Below, piece by piece: positions 1 to 5,866 of a DNA stretch of 6,679 nt. The position numbers were made by a program, and so were the translations under genes. How positions within the stretch are numbered: position 1 is the stretch's first letter; every line of letters starts with the position of its first letter. The notes under the pieces are model-generated. The model saw nothing but the letters and a program-made list of their open reading frames with translations, did not search any database and had not been told where the DNA came from. Source of the DNA: Ruminococcaceae bacterium UBA5408 (GTDB taxonomy: Bacteria; Bacillota; Clostridia; Oscillospirales; Acutalibacteraceae); assembly GCA_002407645.1 (NCBI GenBank), contig DHNU01000005.1:1-6679 (forward strand), given 5' to 3'.

Positions 1-233
1 CGTGAAACATAACTTCCTTTTCCGGCGACTGTTTCAATAAATCCTTCACACTCCAAATCTTCATAGGCTCGCTTTGTCGTAATTACGCTTATATGAAGTT
101 CTTTAGCCAAAAGCCGCATCGAGGGCAGAACATCGCCCTCGTTTAGATTACCGACGATAATATGGTTCTTAATTTGGTCAGTTATCTGTTCATATATTGG
201 TTTTTTACTTGAATTGCTGATTATAATATCCAA
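1..233 (-). CDS. GntR-family (YtrA subfamily) transcriptional regulator, N-terminal part, cut by window edge
   Basis: Reading the minus strand from a TTG at 233 gives 77 codons open to the window edge, so the 3' end is missing. The product shows the standard YtrA-type GntR winged helix: a short N-terminal strand (DIIIS), the PIYEQI helix near residues 13-18, the EGDVLPSMRLLAKEL segment near 35-49, the recognition region ISVITTKRAYEDLE near 51-64, and the wing with GKGSYV at the end. YtrA-type members are usually short (about 120-130 aa) and often control ABC-transporter operons, commonly by repressing their own promoter; that is family knowledge. The TTG start is favoured because GAGGTGA (238-244) lies 4 nt upstream, and the nearby minus-strand ATG two codons earlier in another frame stops almost at once. 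The gene diverges from the phage-type operon and faces a dyad-rich region it could bind. Its usual partner genes would lie left of the window and cannot be seen. Confidence 0.93.
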   Translation of the reverse strand, partial: MDIIISNSSKKPIYEQITDQIKNHIIVGNLNEGDVLPSMRLLAKELHISVITTKRAYEDLECEGFIETVAGKGSYVS

Positions 234-279
234 TTCATCACCTCGCGAGTTTCAGCATACTTATTTTACACTAATCAAT

Positions 280-304
280 ACTGTGTATATCGTATATATA
301 CAGT
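280..304. promoter_or_regulatory. Inverted repeat, candidate GntR operator
   Basis: The arms ACTGTGTATAT (280-290) and ATATATACAGT (294-304) are inverted copies with 10 of 11 pairs matching around a CGT centre. A long AT-rich dyad immediately upstream of a GntR-family gene is the usual form of such a regulator's own operator. The site also lies 115 bp upstream of the phage-type operon. The dyad is seen directly; binding by the adjacent GntR protein is inferred. Confidence 0.65.
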
Positions 305-328
305 AACACAACTATATATACTTGTCAA
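300..328 (-). promoter_or_regulatory. Candidate promoter of the GntR gene
   Basis: On the minus strand a perfect -35 TTGACA (328-323) is followed after 17 bp by a weak -10, TACTGT (305-300). Another possible -35/-10 pair, TTGTGT (311-306) with TATACA (289-284) at 16 bp, lies just downstream. Either would place the RNA polymerase site over the inverted repeats at 280-304 and 308-325, which is the expected arrangement for autorepression. The -35 match is good but the -10 match is poor, so the exact start is uncertain. Confidence 0.4.
308..325. promoter_or_regulatory. Second inverted repeat, possible second operator
   Basis: ACAA (308-311) and TTGT (322-325) flank a self-complementary TATATATA core (313-320), with only the C:C pair at 312/321 mismatched. 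The nonamer TATATATAC occurs at 293-301 inside the first dyad and again at 313-321 here, exactly 20 bp apart, close to two helical turns. That spacing would suit two protein dimers bound on one face of the DNA (inference). Confidence 0.4.
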
Positions 329-349
329 TAGATGCTTTAAAAATATTTT
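322..349 (+). promoter_or_regulatory. Candidate plus-strand promoter of the head operon
   Basis: TTGTCA (322-327, 5 of 6 to consensus) and TATTTT (344-349, 4 of 6) are 16 bp apart, predicting transcription starting near 356 and a leader of about 60 nt before the first gene. The element overlaps the second and third inverted repeats. Phage late genes may instead be read from upstream or need an activator, so this is only a motif-based candidate. Confidence 0.35.
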
Positions 350-355
350 TTAAAG
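335..355. promoter_or_regulatory. Perfect AT-rich inverted repeat over the plus-strand -10 region
   Basis: CTTTAAAAA (335-343) and TTTTTAAAG (347-355) are perfect 9-bp inverted arms around TAT. The repeat covers the candidate -10 at 344-349, so it could be an operator for the head operon or a weak AU hairpin. It differs in sequence from the dyad at 280-304, so any binder may be a different protein. Chance is a real possibility in DNA this AT-rich. Confidence 0.3.
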
Positions 356-402
356 TATTTGCCGTTTAAGGGAAATTTTAGGGGGCAAGGACATGTAGGG
401 TG

Positions 403-410
403 AAAGGAGG
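403..410 (+). promoter_or_regulatory. Ribosome binding site that sets the TTG start of the first head gene
   Basis: AAAGGAGG ends 8 nt before the TTG at 419. Two ATGs in other frames lie between them: the one at 411 abuts the site and stops at 440, and the one at 415 stops at 429 after four codons. An in-frame TGA at 416-418 rules out any earlier start for the 419 frame. The spacing and the long downstream frame favour the TTG. Confidence 0.7.
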
Positions 411-418
411 ATGAATGA

Positions 419-742
419 TTGGGAAGTAATTTGCAGGTAAACGCAAGAACTCGAAGGAAAGTTAAGCGCGGATATGAAAAACTTGCTTACGGAAGTGTTG
501 CCGATGCAGTAAGACTGCTTTTTACAGAGGCACCTGATTTGGCGGCGCTGGAAAGAATGGATTTATTCAATATTTCAGAAATTAAGCGCCCAAAAGGCGG
601 GGGAATGGAAATAAAATTTTTCGACCGCATAAAAGCGCTTCAATGCTTGGAAGAACTCAGCGATGACAGCGGTAATTCAGAGGGCTTGTACAAAACTTTG
701 CAGGAATGTGCCAAATCGTTTAAGGACACAGATGGAGTTTAA
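419..742 (+). CDS. Small terminase-subunit-like protein (TerS), 107 aa
   Basis: This would recognise the packaging site and load DNA onto the large terminase. Support is mainly positional: it is the first gene of the operon, directly before an unmistakable large terminase, which is the TerS place in PBSX-type clusters. The sequence begins basic (NARTRRKVKRGYEKLAYG, residues 8-25). It then has SVADAVRLLF (26-35), a middle segment ending LFNISEIKR, and KGGGMEIKFFDRIKALQCLEEL (59-80). The last resembles the GVEIKFxDRxKALExL segment that ends many terminase small subunits. No clear N-terminal helix-turn-helix is visible, and 107 aa is short for classical TerS proteins (about 140-270 aa), so this may be a reduced form. 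The TTG start follows AAAGGAGG by 8 nt. The 3' end overlaps the next gene by 11 nt, implying translational coupling. Confidence 0.62.
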   Translation: MGSNLQVNARTRRKVKRGYEKLAYGSVADAVRLLFTEAPDLAALERMDLFNISEIKRPKGGGMEIKFFDRIKALQCLEELSDDSGNSEGLYKTLQECAKSFKDTDGV

Positions 743-1991
743 GGAATTTTCAAAAAAGCAAATGCAGGCTCTTTCATGGTGGTGCCCAAAAAGTCCGCAC
801 GAAAATAAGGATGCAATTATCTGCGACGGTGCAGTCAGGAGCGGAAAAACTCTCTGTCTTGGAATTTCATTTGTTGCATGGGCATTTTTTAATTTTCAAA
901 ACAGCTCATTTGCAATATGCGGAAAGACGATACGTTCGCTTAAACGGAACTTGGTTACTACGCTTTTGCCTGCGCTGAAAGAGGCGGGATTCAAATGTGA
1001 AATGAAATCGGCTGAAAATCGAATTGATATTTACTTGGGAAAAATCTACAACAGGTTTTATCTTTTCGGCGGTAAGGACGAAAGTTCGGCGGCGCTGATA
1101 CAGGGAATTACTTTAAGCGGTGTTCTTTTTGACGAAGTGGCACTAATGCCGCGTTCTTTTGTGGAACAGGCACTTGCCCGCTGTTCGGTAAAGGGTTCGA
1201 AATTTTGGTTCAACTGCAATCCTGAAAATCCTATGCACTGGTTTTACTGTGAATGGATTAAAAAATCGGACAGCAAAAACGCGTTGTATATGCATTTTAC
1301 AATGGAGGATAATCCATCGCTCAGTGCTGAAATTCGAGCGAGGTACGGGAAACTGTATTCGGGGACGTTTTACGAAAGGTTCATATTAGGAAAATGGGTT
1401 GCGGCGCAGGGACTGGTTTATCCTTTTATGAATGATTCTATGTTGTGTGACGTGCCGTGCGAATGTGAAAGCTATGCGGTTTCGTGCGACTACGGTACGG
1501 TTAACCCTTCATCTTTTGGGCTGTGGGGGTTAAAAAACGGAATTTGGTACAGAATTGACGAATATTACTATAATTCACGCTTGACTGGAATTCAGAGGAC
1601 GGACGAGGAGCACTACGATGAATTGGAGAAACTCTGCGGCGGCCGAAAAATTGAAAGCATTACTGTTGACCCTTCTGCCGCAAGCTTTATCGAGGTTATA
1701 AACCGTCATGGAAAGTACAGTGTTATTCCGGCGGATAATGATGTACTTGACGGTATCCGCCGTGTCAGCGTAGCGCTTAAGCAGGGCGACATTAAAATCT
1801 GCCGTATATGTAAGGATACAGTGAGGGAATTCGGACTTTACAGGTGGAATGACGACAGAAGCCGAGATGCGCCGATTAAAGAGAACGACCACGCAATGGA
1901 CGACATCAGATATTTTGTAACAACGATTCTGCAAAGGGAGAATTCGTTTTTTGCAATAGCTGCAGAGCGTGGGAAAGGAGAGTTATGTTAG
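732..1991 (+). CDS. terL: Phage terminase large subunit, PBSX-type (ATPase and nuclease), 419 aa
   Basis: This is the packaging motor: it hydrolyses ATP to push DNA through the portal and cuts the concatemer. Residues 3-17 form the N-terminal FxxxQxQALxWW adenine-contact segment. The Walker A motif is GAVRSGKT (33-40), Walker B is VLFDE (131-135, Asp134/Glu135 catalytic), and the coupling motif is FNCNPENP (160-167). The C-terminal RNase H-fold nuclease shows its acidic residues in SCDYG (Asp253), TVDPS (Asp313) and HAMDDIRY (Asp390/391). All key residues are present and the length is usual, so the enzyme looks intact. I chose the ATG at 732, preceded by AAGGA, because residues after it match the family start; a longer open frame from 663 lies inside the previous gene and adds an atypical arginine-rich leader. 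It overlaps the portal gene by 7 nt. Confidence 0.96.
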   Translation: MEFKEFSKKQMQALSWWCPKSPHENKDAIICDGAVRSGKTLCLGISFVAWAFFNFQNSSFAICGKTIRSLKRNLVTTLLPALKEAGFKCEMKSAENRIDIYLGKIYNRFYLFGGKDESSAALIQGITLSGVLFDEVALMPRSFVEQALARCSVKGSKFWFNCNPENPMHWFYCEWIKKSDSKNALYMHFTMEDNPSLSAEIRARYGKLYSGTFYERFILGKWVAAQGLVYPFMNDSMLCDVPCECESYAVSCDYGTVNPSSFGLWGLKNGIWYRIDEYYYNSRLTGIQRTDEEHYDELEKLCGGRKIESITVDPSAASFIEVINRHGKYSVIPADNDVLDGIRRVSVALKQGDIKICRICKDTVREFGLYRWNDDRSRDAPIKENDHAMDDIRYFVTTILQRENSFFAIAAERGKGELC

Positions 1992-3112
1992 GAAGAAAAA
2001 AGAAATCGGACAAGGTTGCACAGGCGGTACAGACGGCTGCGTTGAATTCGCCGTTTTCCGTTTTAAACAGCTATGTACCGCTTCGTTCGGGGGAATACAG
2101 ACTTTACTCTGCATTGCGTGAGGCGGTTCCTATGATTGATGCCGCCATAGACAAAATAGTGCGGCTTATCGGAAGTTTTGAAGTTAAATGCGCAGATAAA
2201 AACGCAGAGGAATTATTAACCGTATTTTTACAAAACGTTAAGGTAAACTCAACACAGGCGGGAATACAGAGCTTTTTAGACAGCTACCTTTCACAAATTT
2301 TGACTTATGGAAACGCTGTCGGCGAAATGGTTTTAAACAATGGGACAATTGCAGCGCTTTATAATGCAGGGCTTGATGATGTGGAGCTTAAAGCGGCCTC
2401 GCCGCTTAGGCTCGATGTGTACAGGAGGGAAAACGGTGAAAGCGTAAAGGTGAAATATCCCGAACTTATCTTTTGTTCCGCATTGAATCCACCGCCCGGA
2501 AGTGCGCAGGGTGTTTCTCTTTTGCACGGATTGCCGTTTGTTACGGGAATACTTGTCAAAATTTACAATACTATCGGAATAAACTGGGACAGACTTGGAA
2601 ATGTTCGCTTTGCGGTTACATATAAACCGACAGGGGACGCTTCGGACCGTGCTTTTGCAAAAGAACGAGCAAAACAGATTGCAACGGAATGGAGCAGGGC
2701 AATGCGCAAGGACACAGTAAGAGATTTTGTGGCTGTTGGCGATGTGAGCATTAAAGCTATAGGTGCGGATAACCAAATTTTAGACAGCGAAATTCCGGTA
2801 CGCGAAATGCTTGAACAAATTGTAGCTAAACTTGGACTGCCTCCGTTTTTACTGGGGCTTTCATGGTCTTCAACCGAACGTATGTCCAGTCAACAGGCAG
2901 ATATACTTACAAGTGAACTTCAGTCGTACCGTCAGCTGTTAAATCCGATTATTAACCGTATTTGTTCAATGTGGTTAAGGCTTAACGGATATGCCCCACA
3001 GTTTACGGTTGAATGGGAGAACATCACTTTACAAGACAAAACGGAAACGGCAAATGCAAGACTTTTAAATGCAAAGGCGGCACAGATTGAAGCCGCGGCT
3101 GAAACGGAGTAA
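1985..3112 (+). CDS. Phage portal protein, 375 aa
   Basis: This should form the dodecameric ring at one capsid vertex that binds terminase and conducts DNA. Evidence is its place between large terminase and prohead protease plus portal-like sequence: an early helix with REAVPMIDAAIDKIVRLIG (45-63), an LTYGNAVGEMVL segment (106-117), and a PPPGSAQGVSLLHGLPF motif (169-184). This is followed by a long alpha/beta clip and stem region and a conserved C-terminal stretch LGLPPFLLGLSWSSTERMSS (283-302), then a helix LTSELQSYRQLLNPIINRI (308-326). An alanine/glutamate-rich tail ends the protein. At 375 aa it is at the short end for portals, like PBSX XkdE-type proteins. The ATG at 1985 follows GGAAAGGAG and overlaps the terminase stop by 7 nt. 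The family call is confident; the exact portal subfamily is not. Confidence 0.9.
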   Translation: MLGRKKKSDKVAQAVQTAALNSPFSVLNSYVPLRSGEYRLYSALREAVPMIDAAIDKIVRLIGSFEVKCADKNAEELLTVFLQNVKVNSTQAGIQSFLDSYLSQILTYGNAVGEMVLNNGTIAALYNAGLDDVELKAASPLRLDVYRRENGESVKVKYPELIFCSALNPPPGSAQGVSLLHGLPFVTGILVKIYNTIGINWDRLGNVRFAVTYKPTGDASDRAFAKERAKQIATEWSRAMRKDTVRDFVAVGDVSIKAIGADNQILDSEIPVREMLEQIVAKLGLPPFLLGLSWSSTERMSSQQADILTSELQSYRQLLNPIINRICSMWLRLNGYAPQFTVEWENITLQDKTETANARLLNAKAAQIEAAAETE

Positions 3113-3122
3113 GGAGGATTTT

Positions 3123-4088
3123 ATGAAAGAAGGATATGTGCTGAAAAGCAAAATTCCCGAAAAGGATGAGCTTTCGAAAATCAACAAATACACTCGCCGT
3201 GAGTTTACGGCAGATGAGATTTATACTTTTTCGGTTGTTCTTTGCGACAACGAAATTGATAGGGACAATGAACGATTTACAACTCAGGCGCTTAATAAAC
3301 TTTCGGAACTGTTCCTTGGGAAAACGGGTATTTTTAACCACAGTATGCAGACACAAAACCAAAAAGCGAGGATTTATGACTGCTGTGTGGAGGAGGATGA
3401 CAGCCGAATTACAAAAGCAGGCGAAAAATACTGCCGCCTTGTTGCAAAAGCGTATCTGCCGAAATGCGACAGGAACAATGACTTTATTTTGGAACTCGAA
3501 AGCGGAATAAAAAAAGAAGTCAGCGTGGGCTGTGCGGTCGGGAGTGTCAGCTGTAGTATCTGCGGTGCGGATTTAAGAAGCGGAGGCTGTCATCACATAA
3601 AAGGAAAAAGCTATAACGAAAAAATATGCTGTGCTGTTTTAAGCGAACCGACGGACGCTTACGAGTGGTCCTTTGTAGCTGTTCCTGCACAGAGGGAAGC
3701 GGGGGTTATAAAGAGCTTTTCCACAAATTCTGTTTACAATGTTGAAAGTTTAAAGAAAGCCGTAAGGTTAAATAGTGAAATTACATTAAACGCAGAGCAG
3801 GGGAAGAACATTTTAAAACAGATTGAAAGTATGGAAAATGATGCGCAGTACGGAAAAATGTATCGTGGAGAACTTAAAAAAAGACTCCTAAAATATGCGG
3901 GTTTGGTTCAACCCGAAATTCCCGAAAAAGTGATGAACAGGGCAGCTGAAAATATGGATATCGAAGACTTAAAGTGCTTTGAAAAAGCTTATCGAAAAAA
4001 AGCGGAGGGAGTTTTGCCGATTGCTCCACAGCTTGCGGCTGTTCATAAAGAAAAAAACTCCGTTTCTAATGCGGAGTTTAAAATATAA
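3123..4088 (+). CDS. Prohead protease (HK97/XkdF-type) with Cys/His-rich insertion and helical C-terminal extension, 321 aa
   Basis: This is the capsid maturation serine protease, expected inside the procapsid. Residues 27-58 hold the first strands (SVVLCDNEIDRDNERFT), GIFNH (69-73) supplies the catalytic His73, and KEVSVGC (131-137) the nucleophile Ser134. EWSFVAVPAQREAGV (181-195) is the closing strand typical of the family. Between nucleophile and closing strand sits a Cys/His-rich loop with Cys144, Cys147, Cys156, His157, His158, Cys169 and Cys170, which resembles a zinc knuckle. From about 200 to 321 the protein is charged and mostly helical, with no homology I recognise. Because no scaffold gene follows, this tail may act as the internal scaffold (inference). 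The ATG at 3123 follows AAGGAGG by 5 nt; an upstream in-frame ATG at 3069 is inside the portal gene and has no such site. Confidence 0.88.
   Translation: MKEGYVLKSKIPEKDELSKINKYTRREFTADEIYTFSVVLCDNEIDRDNERFTTQALNKLSELFLGKTGIFNHSMQTQNQKARIYDCCVEEDDSRITKAGEKYCRLVAKAYLPKCDRNNDFILELESGIKKEVSVGCAVGSVSCSICGADLRSGGCHHIKGKSYNEKICCAVLSEPTDAYEWSFVAVPAQREAGVIKSFSTNSVYNVESLKKAVRLNSEITLNAEQGKNILKQIESMENDAQYGKMYRGELKKRLLKYAGLVQPEIPEKVMNRAAENMDIEDLKCFEKAYRKKAEGVLPIAPQLAAVHKEKNSVSNAEFKI
4051..4079 (-). terminator. Intrinsic-terminator-like hairpin reading on the minus strand, inside the protease gene end
   Basis: AAACTCCG (4055-4062) and CGGAGTTT (4072-4079) form a perfect 8-bp stem with a 9-nt loop. A run of seven A (4051-4057) precedes the loop on the plus strand, so on the minus strand the stem is followed by a T tract: the canonical intrinsic-terminator shape. 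In the sense direction only three T follow, then A-rich DNA, so the head operon should not be stopped here. The hairpin lies in the last ten codons of the protease gene. Confidence 0.5.
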
Positions 4089-4112
4089 ATTTATTATAAC
4101 GGAGGATAAGAT

Positions 4113-4457
4113 ATGGAAATTTCACTAAATGGATTTAACGAGAGCATTGCTACTTTTGAAGCCGAAGAAGGAGTTACAGCGGGTATGCCCGTTAAAATTA
4201 CAGGAAACGGAAAAGTCGGAAAATGCGGTAAAAGCGACAATTTCTGCGGTATTGCGGTAAATGTCCGAGATGAGTTTGCGGCGGTACAGCTTGGGGGATA
4301 TGTAAGACTTCCGTATGCTGAAAGTACGCCGCCTAAAATCGGATATCAGGGTATCGGCTGTGCTGATGATACTAAAATCGAGGCTGAAGAAAACGGAAGA
4401 ATAATTCTTATTACAGATATTGACACAGTGGACAAAACCTGTGGAATGATTCTTTAA
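4113..4457 (+). CDS. Capsid cement/decoration-like protein, 114 aa
   Basis: This is probably a small protein that binds and stabilises the outside of the capsid. The sequence looks all-beta: AEEGVTAGMPVKITGNGKVG (17-36), a FCGIAVNVRDEFAAVQLGGYVRLPY stretch (44-68), and a terminal GRIILITDID strand (95-104). The pattern of a GxPV strand, then FxGIAVN, then VQLxGYV resembles the phage cement proteins known as DUF2190-type. Its place between protease and major capsid gene is the usual slot for a decoration protein. Start ATG 4113 follows GGAGG (4101-4105) by 7 nt; 24 nt separate it from the protease. The family assignment rests on pattern memory, so an unrelated small head protein remains possible. 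Confidence 0.66.
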   Translation: MEISLNGFNESIATFEAEEGVTAGMPVKITGNGKVGKCGKSDNFCGIAVNVRDEFAAVQLGGYVRLPYAESTPPKIGYQGIGCADDTKIEAEENGRIILITDIDTVDKTCGMIL

Positions 4458-4484
4458 TTTAATATAAATAGGAGGATATTACAT

Positions 4485-5504
4485 ATGGCAGTATATGATG
4501 CGATTAAACTGGAAAAGGGAATGTATACAGCGCCGGGAAAGGGCTTTACAAAGGTACTAGAGGAACTTGACCCGTCTGAAAACTATGCAGGAACAGGACT
4601 TGAGGGGCTTGATGCATATCAAAGACAGCTTAAAAGGTTTGACATAAAAGTTGGAGGAGCGGATTCAGACCGAATTGAAAAATTCTTTCAAACTACCGAT
4701 TCAGCTGCACTTTTCCCCGAATATGTAAGCCGTGCCGTTCGTCAGGGAATTGAAATGGCAAACATTTTGCCGAACCTCGTAGCAACAACCACTAATATTA
4801 ATTCTCTTGATTACAGAACGATTACTTCAAATCCGGGAAAAGATGACAAGTCGCTCAAACCCGTAGCGGAAGGAGCGAAAATTCCGCAGACTGTTGTAAA
4901 AACACAGGACCATTTGGTTAAACTTCACAAGCGAGGAAGAATGCTTGTGGCAAGCTATGAAGCTATCCGCTTTCAGAAACTGGATTTATTTACAGTAACT
5001 TTACGGCAAATCGGAGCTTATATAGCAAGGGCGCAGTTAAATGACGCTGTAAATGTTCTTTTGCATGGAGATGACGGAAAATCCGAATCTGAAATAATAC
5101 AAGCGGAAGGCGAAAAACCAAATTACACAGACATTGTAAAACTTTGGGGAGCGCTTACACCGTACAGCCTTAACACCATGCTTGCGTCAACGGAAAGTAT
5201 GAAGGACATTCTTACAATTAATGAGTTTAAGGACGCAAACGCGGGACTTAACTTCCATGGTACGGGGAAAATGGTCGCTCCGCTCGGTGCGAACCTTCTT
5301 CATGTACCGGAACTGGAAAAAAATCAGATTATCGGCTTGGATAAGTCATGCGCTTTGGAAATGGTTCAGGCGGGCGGTGTTATTACAGATTACGACAAGC
5401 TTATCGACCGTCAGCTTGAATGCGCATCTATCAGCACTATTGCGGGATTTACCAAAATCTTTGACAGTGCCGTAAAGGTACTTAAATACAAGGATAAGGT
5501 TTAA
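4485..5504 (+). CDS. Major capsid protein, HK97 fold, 339 aa
   Basis: This is the main shell subunit. It sits directly after protease and cement genes and has the strongest-looking ribosome site of the operon (AGGAGG ending at 4475, 9 nt before ATG 4485). An extended N-terminal arm (1-60) leads into FFQTTDSAALFPEYVSRAVR (67-86), typical of HK97-fold capsid proteins of this group. Residues 124-150 (LKPVAEGAKIPQTVVKTQDH and on) look like the E-loop/P-domain strands. LDLFTVTLRQIGAYIARAQL (166-185) looks like the long spine helix. NTMLASTESMKDILTI (230-245) and LGANLLHV (267-274) fit the A-domain, and the C-terminus closes with KIFDSAVKVLKYKDKV. Whether an N-terminal propeptide is removed by the upstream protease cannot be seen; no obvious separate delta domain is present. 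Confidence 0.92.
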   Translation: MAVYDAIKLEKGMYTAPGKGFTKVLEELDPSENYAGTGLEGLDAYQRQLKRFDIKVGGADSDRIEKFFQTTDSAALFPEYVSRAVRQGIEMANILPNLVATTTNINSLDYRTITSNPGKDDKSLKPVAEGAKIPQTVVKTQDHLVKLHKRGRMLVASYEAIRFQKLDLFTVTLRQIGAYIARAQLNDAVNVLLHGDDGKSESEIIQAEGEKPNYTDIVKLWGALTPYSLNTMLASTESMKDILTINEFKDANAGLNFHGTGKMVAPLGANLLHVPELEKNQIIGLDKSCALEMVQAGGVITDYDKLIDRQLECASISTIAGFTKIFDSAVKVLKYKDKV

Positions 5505-5514
5505 GGTGATATCA

Positions 5515-5865
5515 GTGGATATTGAAGATGTATTTGAACGCTTTGCACTGATGGCTGATTTAAGCGCTGAAGAGGCTGAAAAATACAAACCTCTTTGCAT
5601 GGACGCAGCGGCGGAAATTGAAAGAAATGCTAAAACAAATGACAAAAAGGCGCAGGGGATTCTCTGCGCCGCCGCCGCCGCATTATGTTTATATCGCTGG
5701 GCTTTGGTTTCGGCTTCTTCGATGTGCGAAAGCTTTTCAGCAGGGGACATAAGAGTAACAAAGAGCAGAGAAAATATTTCGGCGGCAAAAGAAATTTGGA
5801 TTGAATTAAAGACGGTGGCGGCACCGTATTTAAATGATGACGGATTTATATTTGAGGGGATTTAA
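5515..5865 (+). CDS. Head-tail connector-like adaptor protein, about 116 aa
   Basis: This small, mainly helical protein follows the major capsid gene, the usual place of the adaptor ring that sits under the portal (HK97 gp6 / SPP1 gp15 role). Visible features are DVFERFALMADLSAEEAEKY at the start, an alanine-rich helix (GILCAAAAALCLYRWALVSA) and the segment SFSAGDIRVTKSRENISAA. A final helix is followed by APYLNDDGFIFEGI. The SFxAGDIxV piece and the DDGFxF end recur in connector proteins of Clostridia prophages as I recall them. Two in-frame GTG starts exist: 5506, with only weak AAGG upstream, and 5515, preceded by AAGGTGAT ending 4 nt before it. I chose 5515; the difference is three residues. 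The gene ends one nucleotide before the next start. Confidence 0.7.
   Translation: MDIEDVFERFALMADLSAEEAEKYKPLCMDAAAEIERNAKTNDKKAQGILCAAAAALCLYRWALVSASSMCESFSAGDIRVTKSRENISAAKEIWIELKTVAAPYLNDDGFIFEGI
5644..5670 (-). terminator. Intrinsic-terminator-like hairpin reading on the minus strand, inside the connector gene
   Basis: GGCGCAG (5649-5655) and CTGCGCC (5664-5670) form a perfect 7-bp GC-rich stem, extendable by a G:T and a G:C pair to 9 bp with a GATT loop. Five A (5644-5648) come just before it on the plus strand, giving TTTTT right after the stem on the minus strand. In the sense direction the stem is followed by repeated GCC triplets, so sense termination is not expected. Confidence 0.5.
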
Positions 5866-5866
5866 A

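Noticed and set aside
120..141. 7-bp stem CGAGGGC / GCCCTCG inside the GntR gene.
   Set aside because: It encodes the conserved EGDVLPS segment of the family, has no T tract on either side, and is best explained by codon choice.
335..355. AT-rich dyad considered as a transcription terminator between the divergent genes.
   Set aside because: The stem would be all A:T except its outer G:C pair and lies between divergent genes where no terminator is needed; it was kept only as a possible operator.
1575..2776. Long open frames on the minus strand under the large terminase and portal genes (1575-1934, 2333-2776 and shorter ones).
   Set aside because: They lie wholly inside confidently identified plus-strand genes, have no ribosome sites or recognisable domains, and look like mirror images of sense codon bias.
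5668..5682. Run of GCC triplets that could be a microsatellite.
   Set aside because: It simply encodes the alanine-rich helix of the connector protein and is too short to treat as an independent repeat.
5346..5824. Minus-strand open frames and a shadow frame of the capsid gene around 5221-5824.
   Set aside because: They overlap the capsid and connector genes, lack starts with ribosome sites, and show low-complexity runs produced by the GCC-rich sense sequence.
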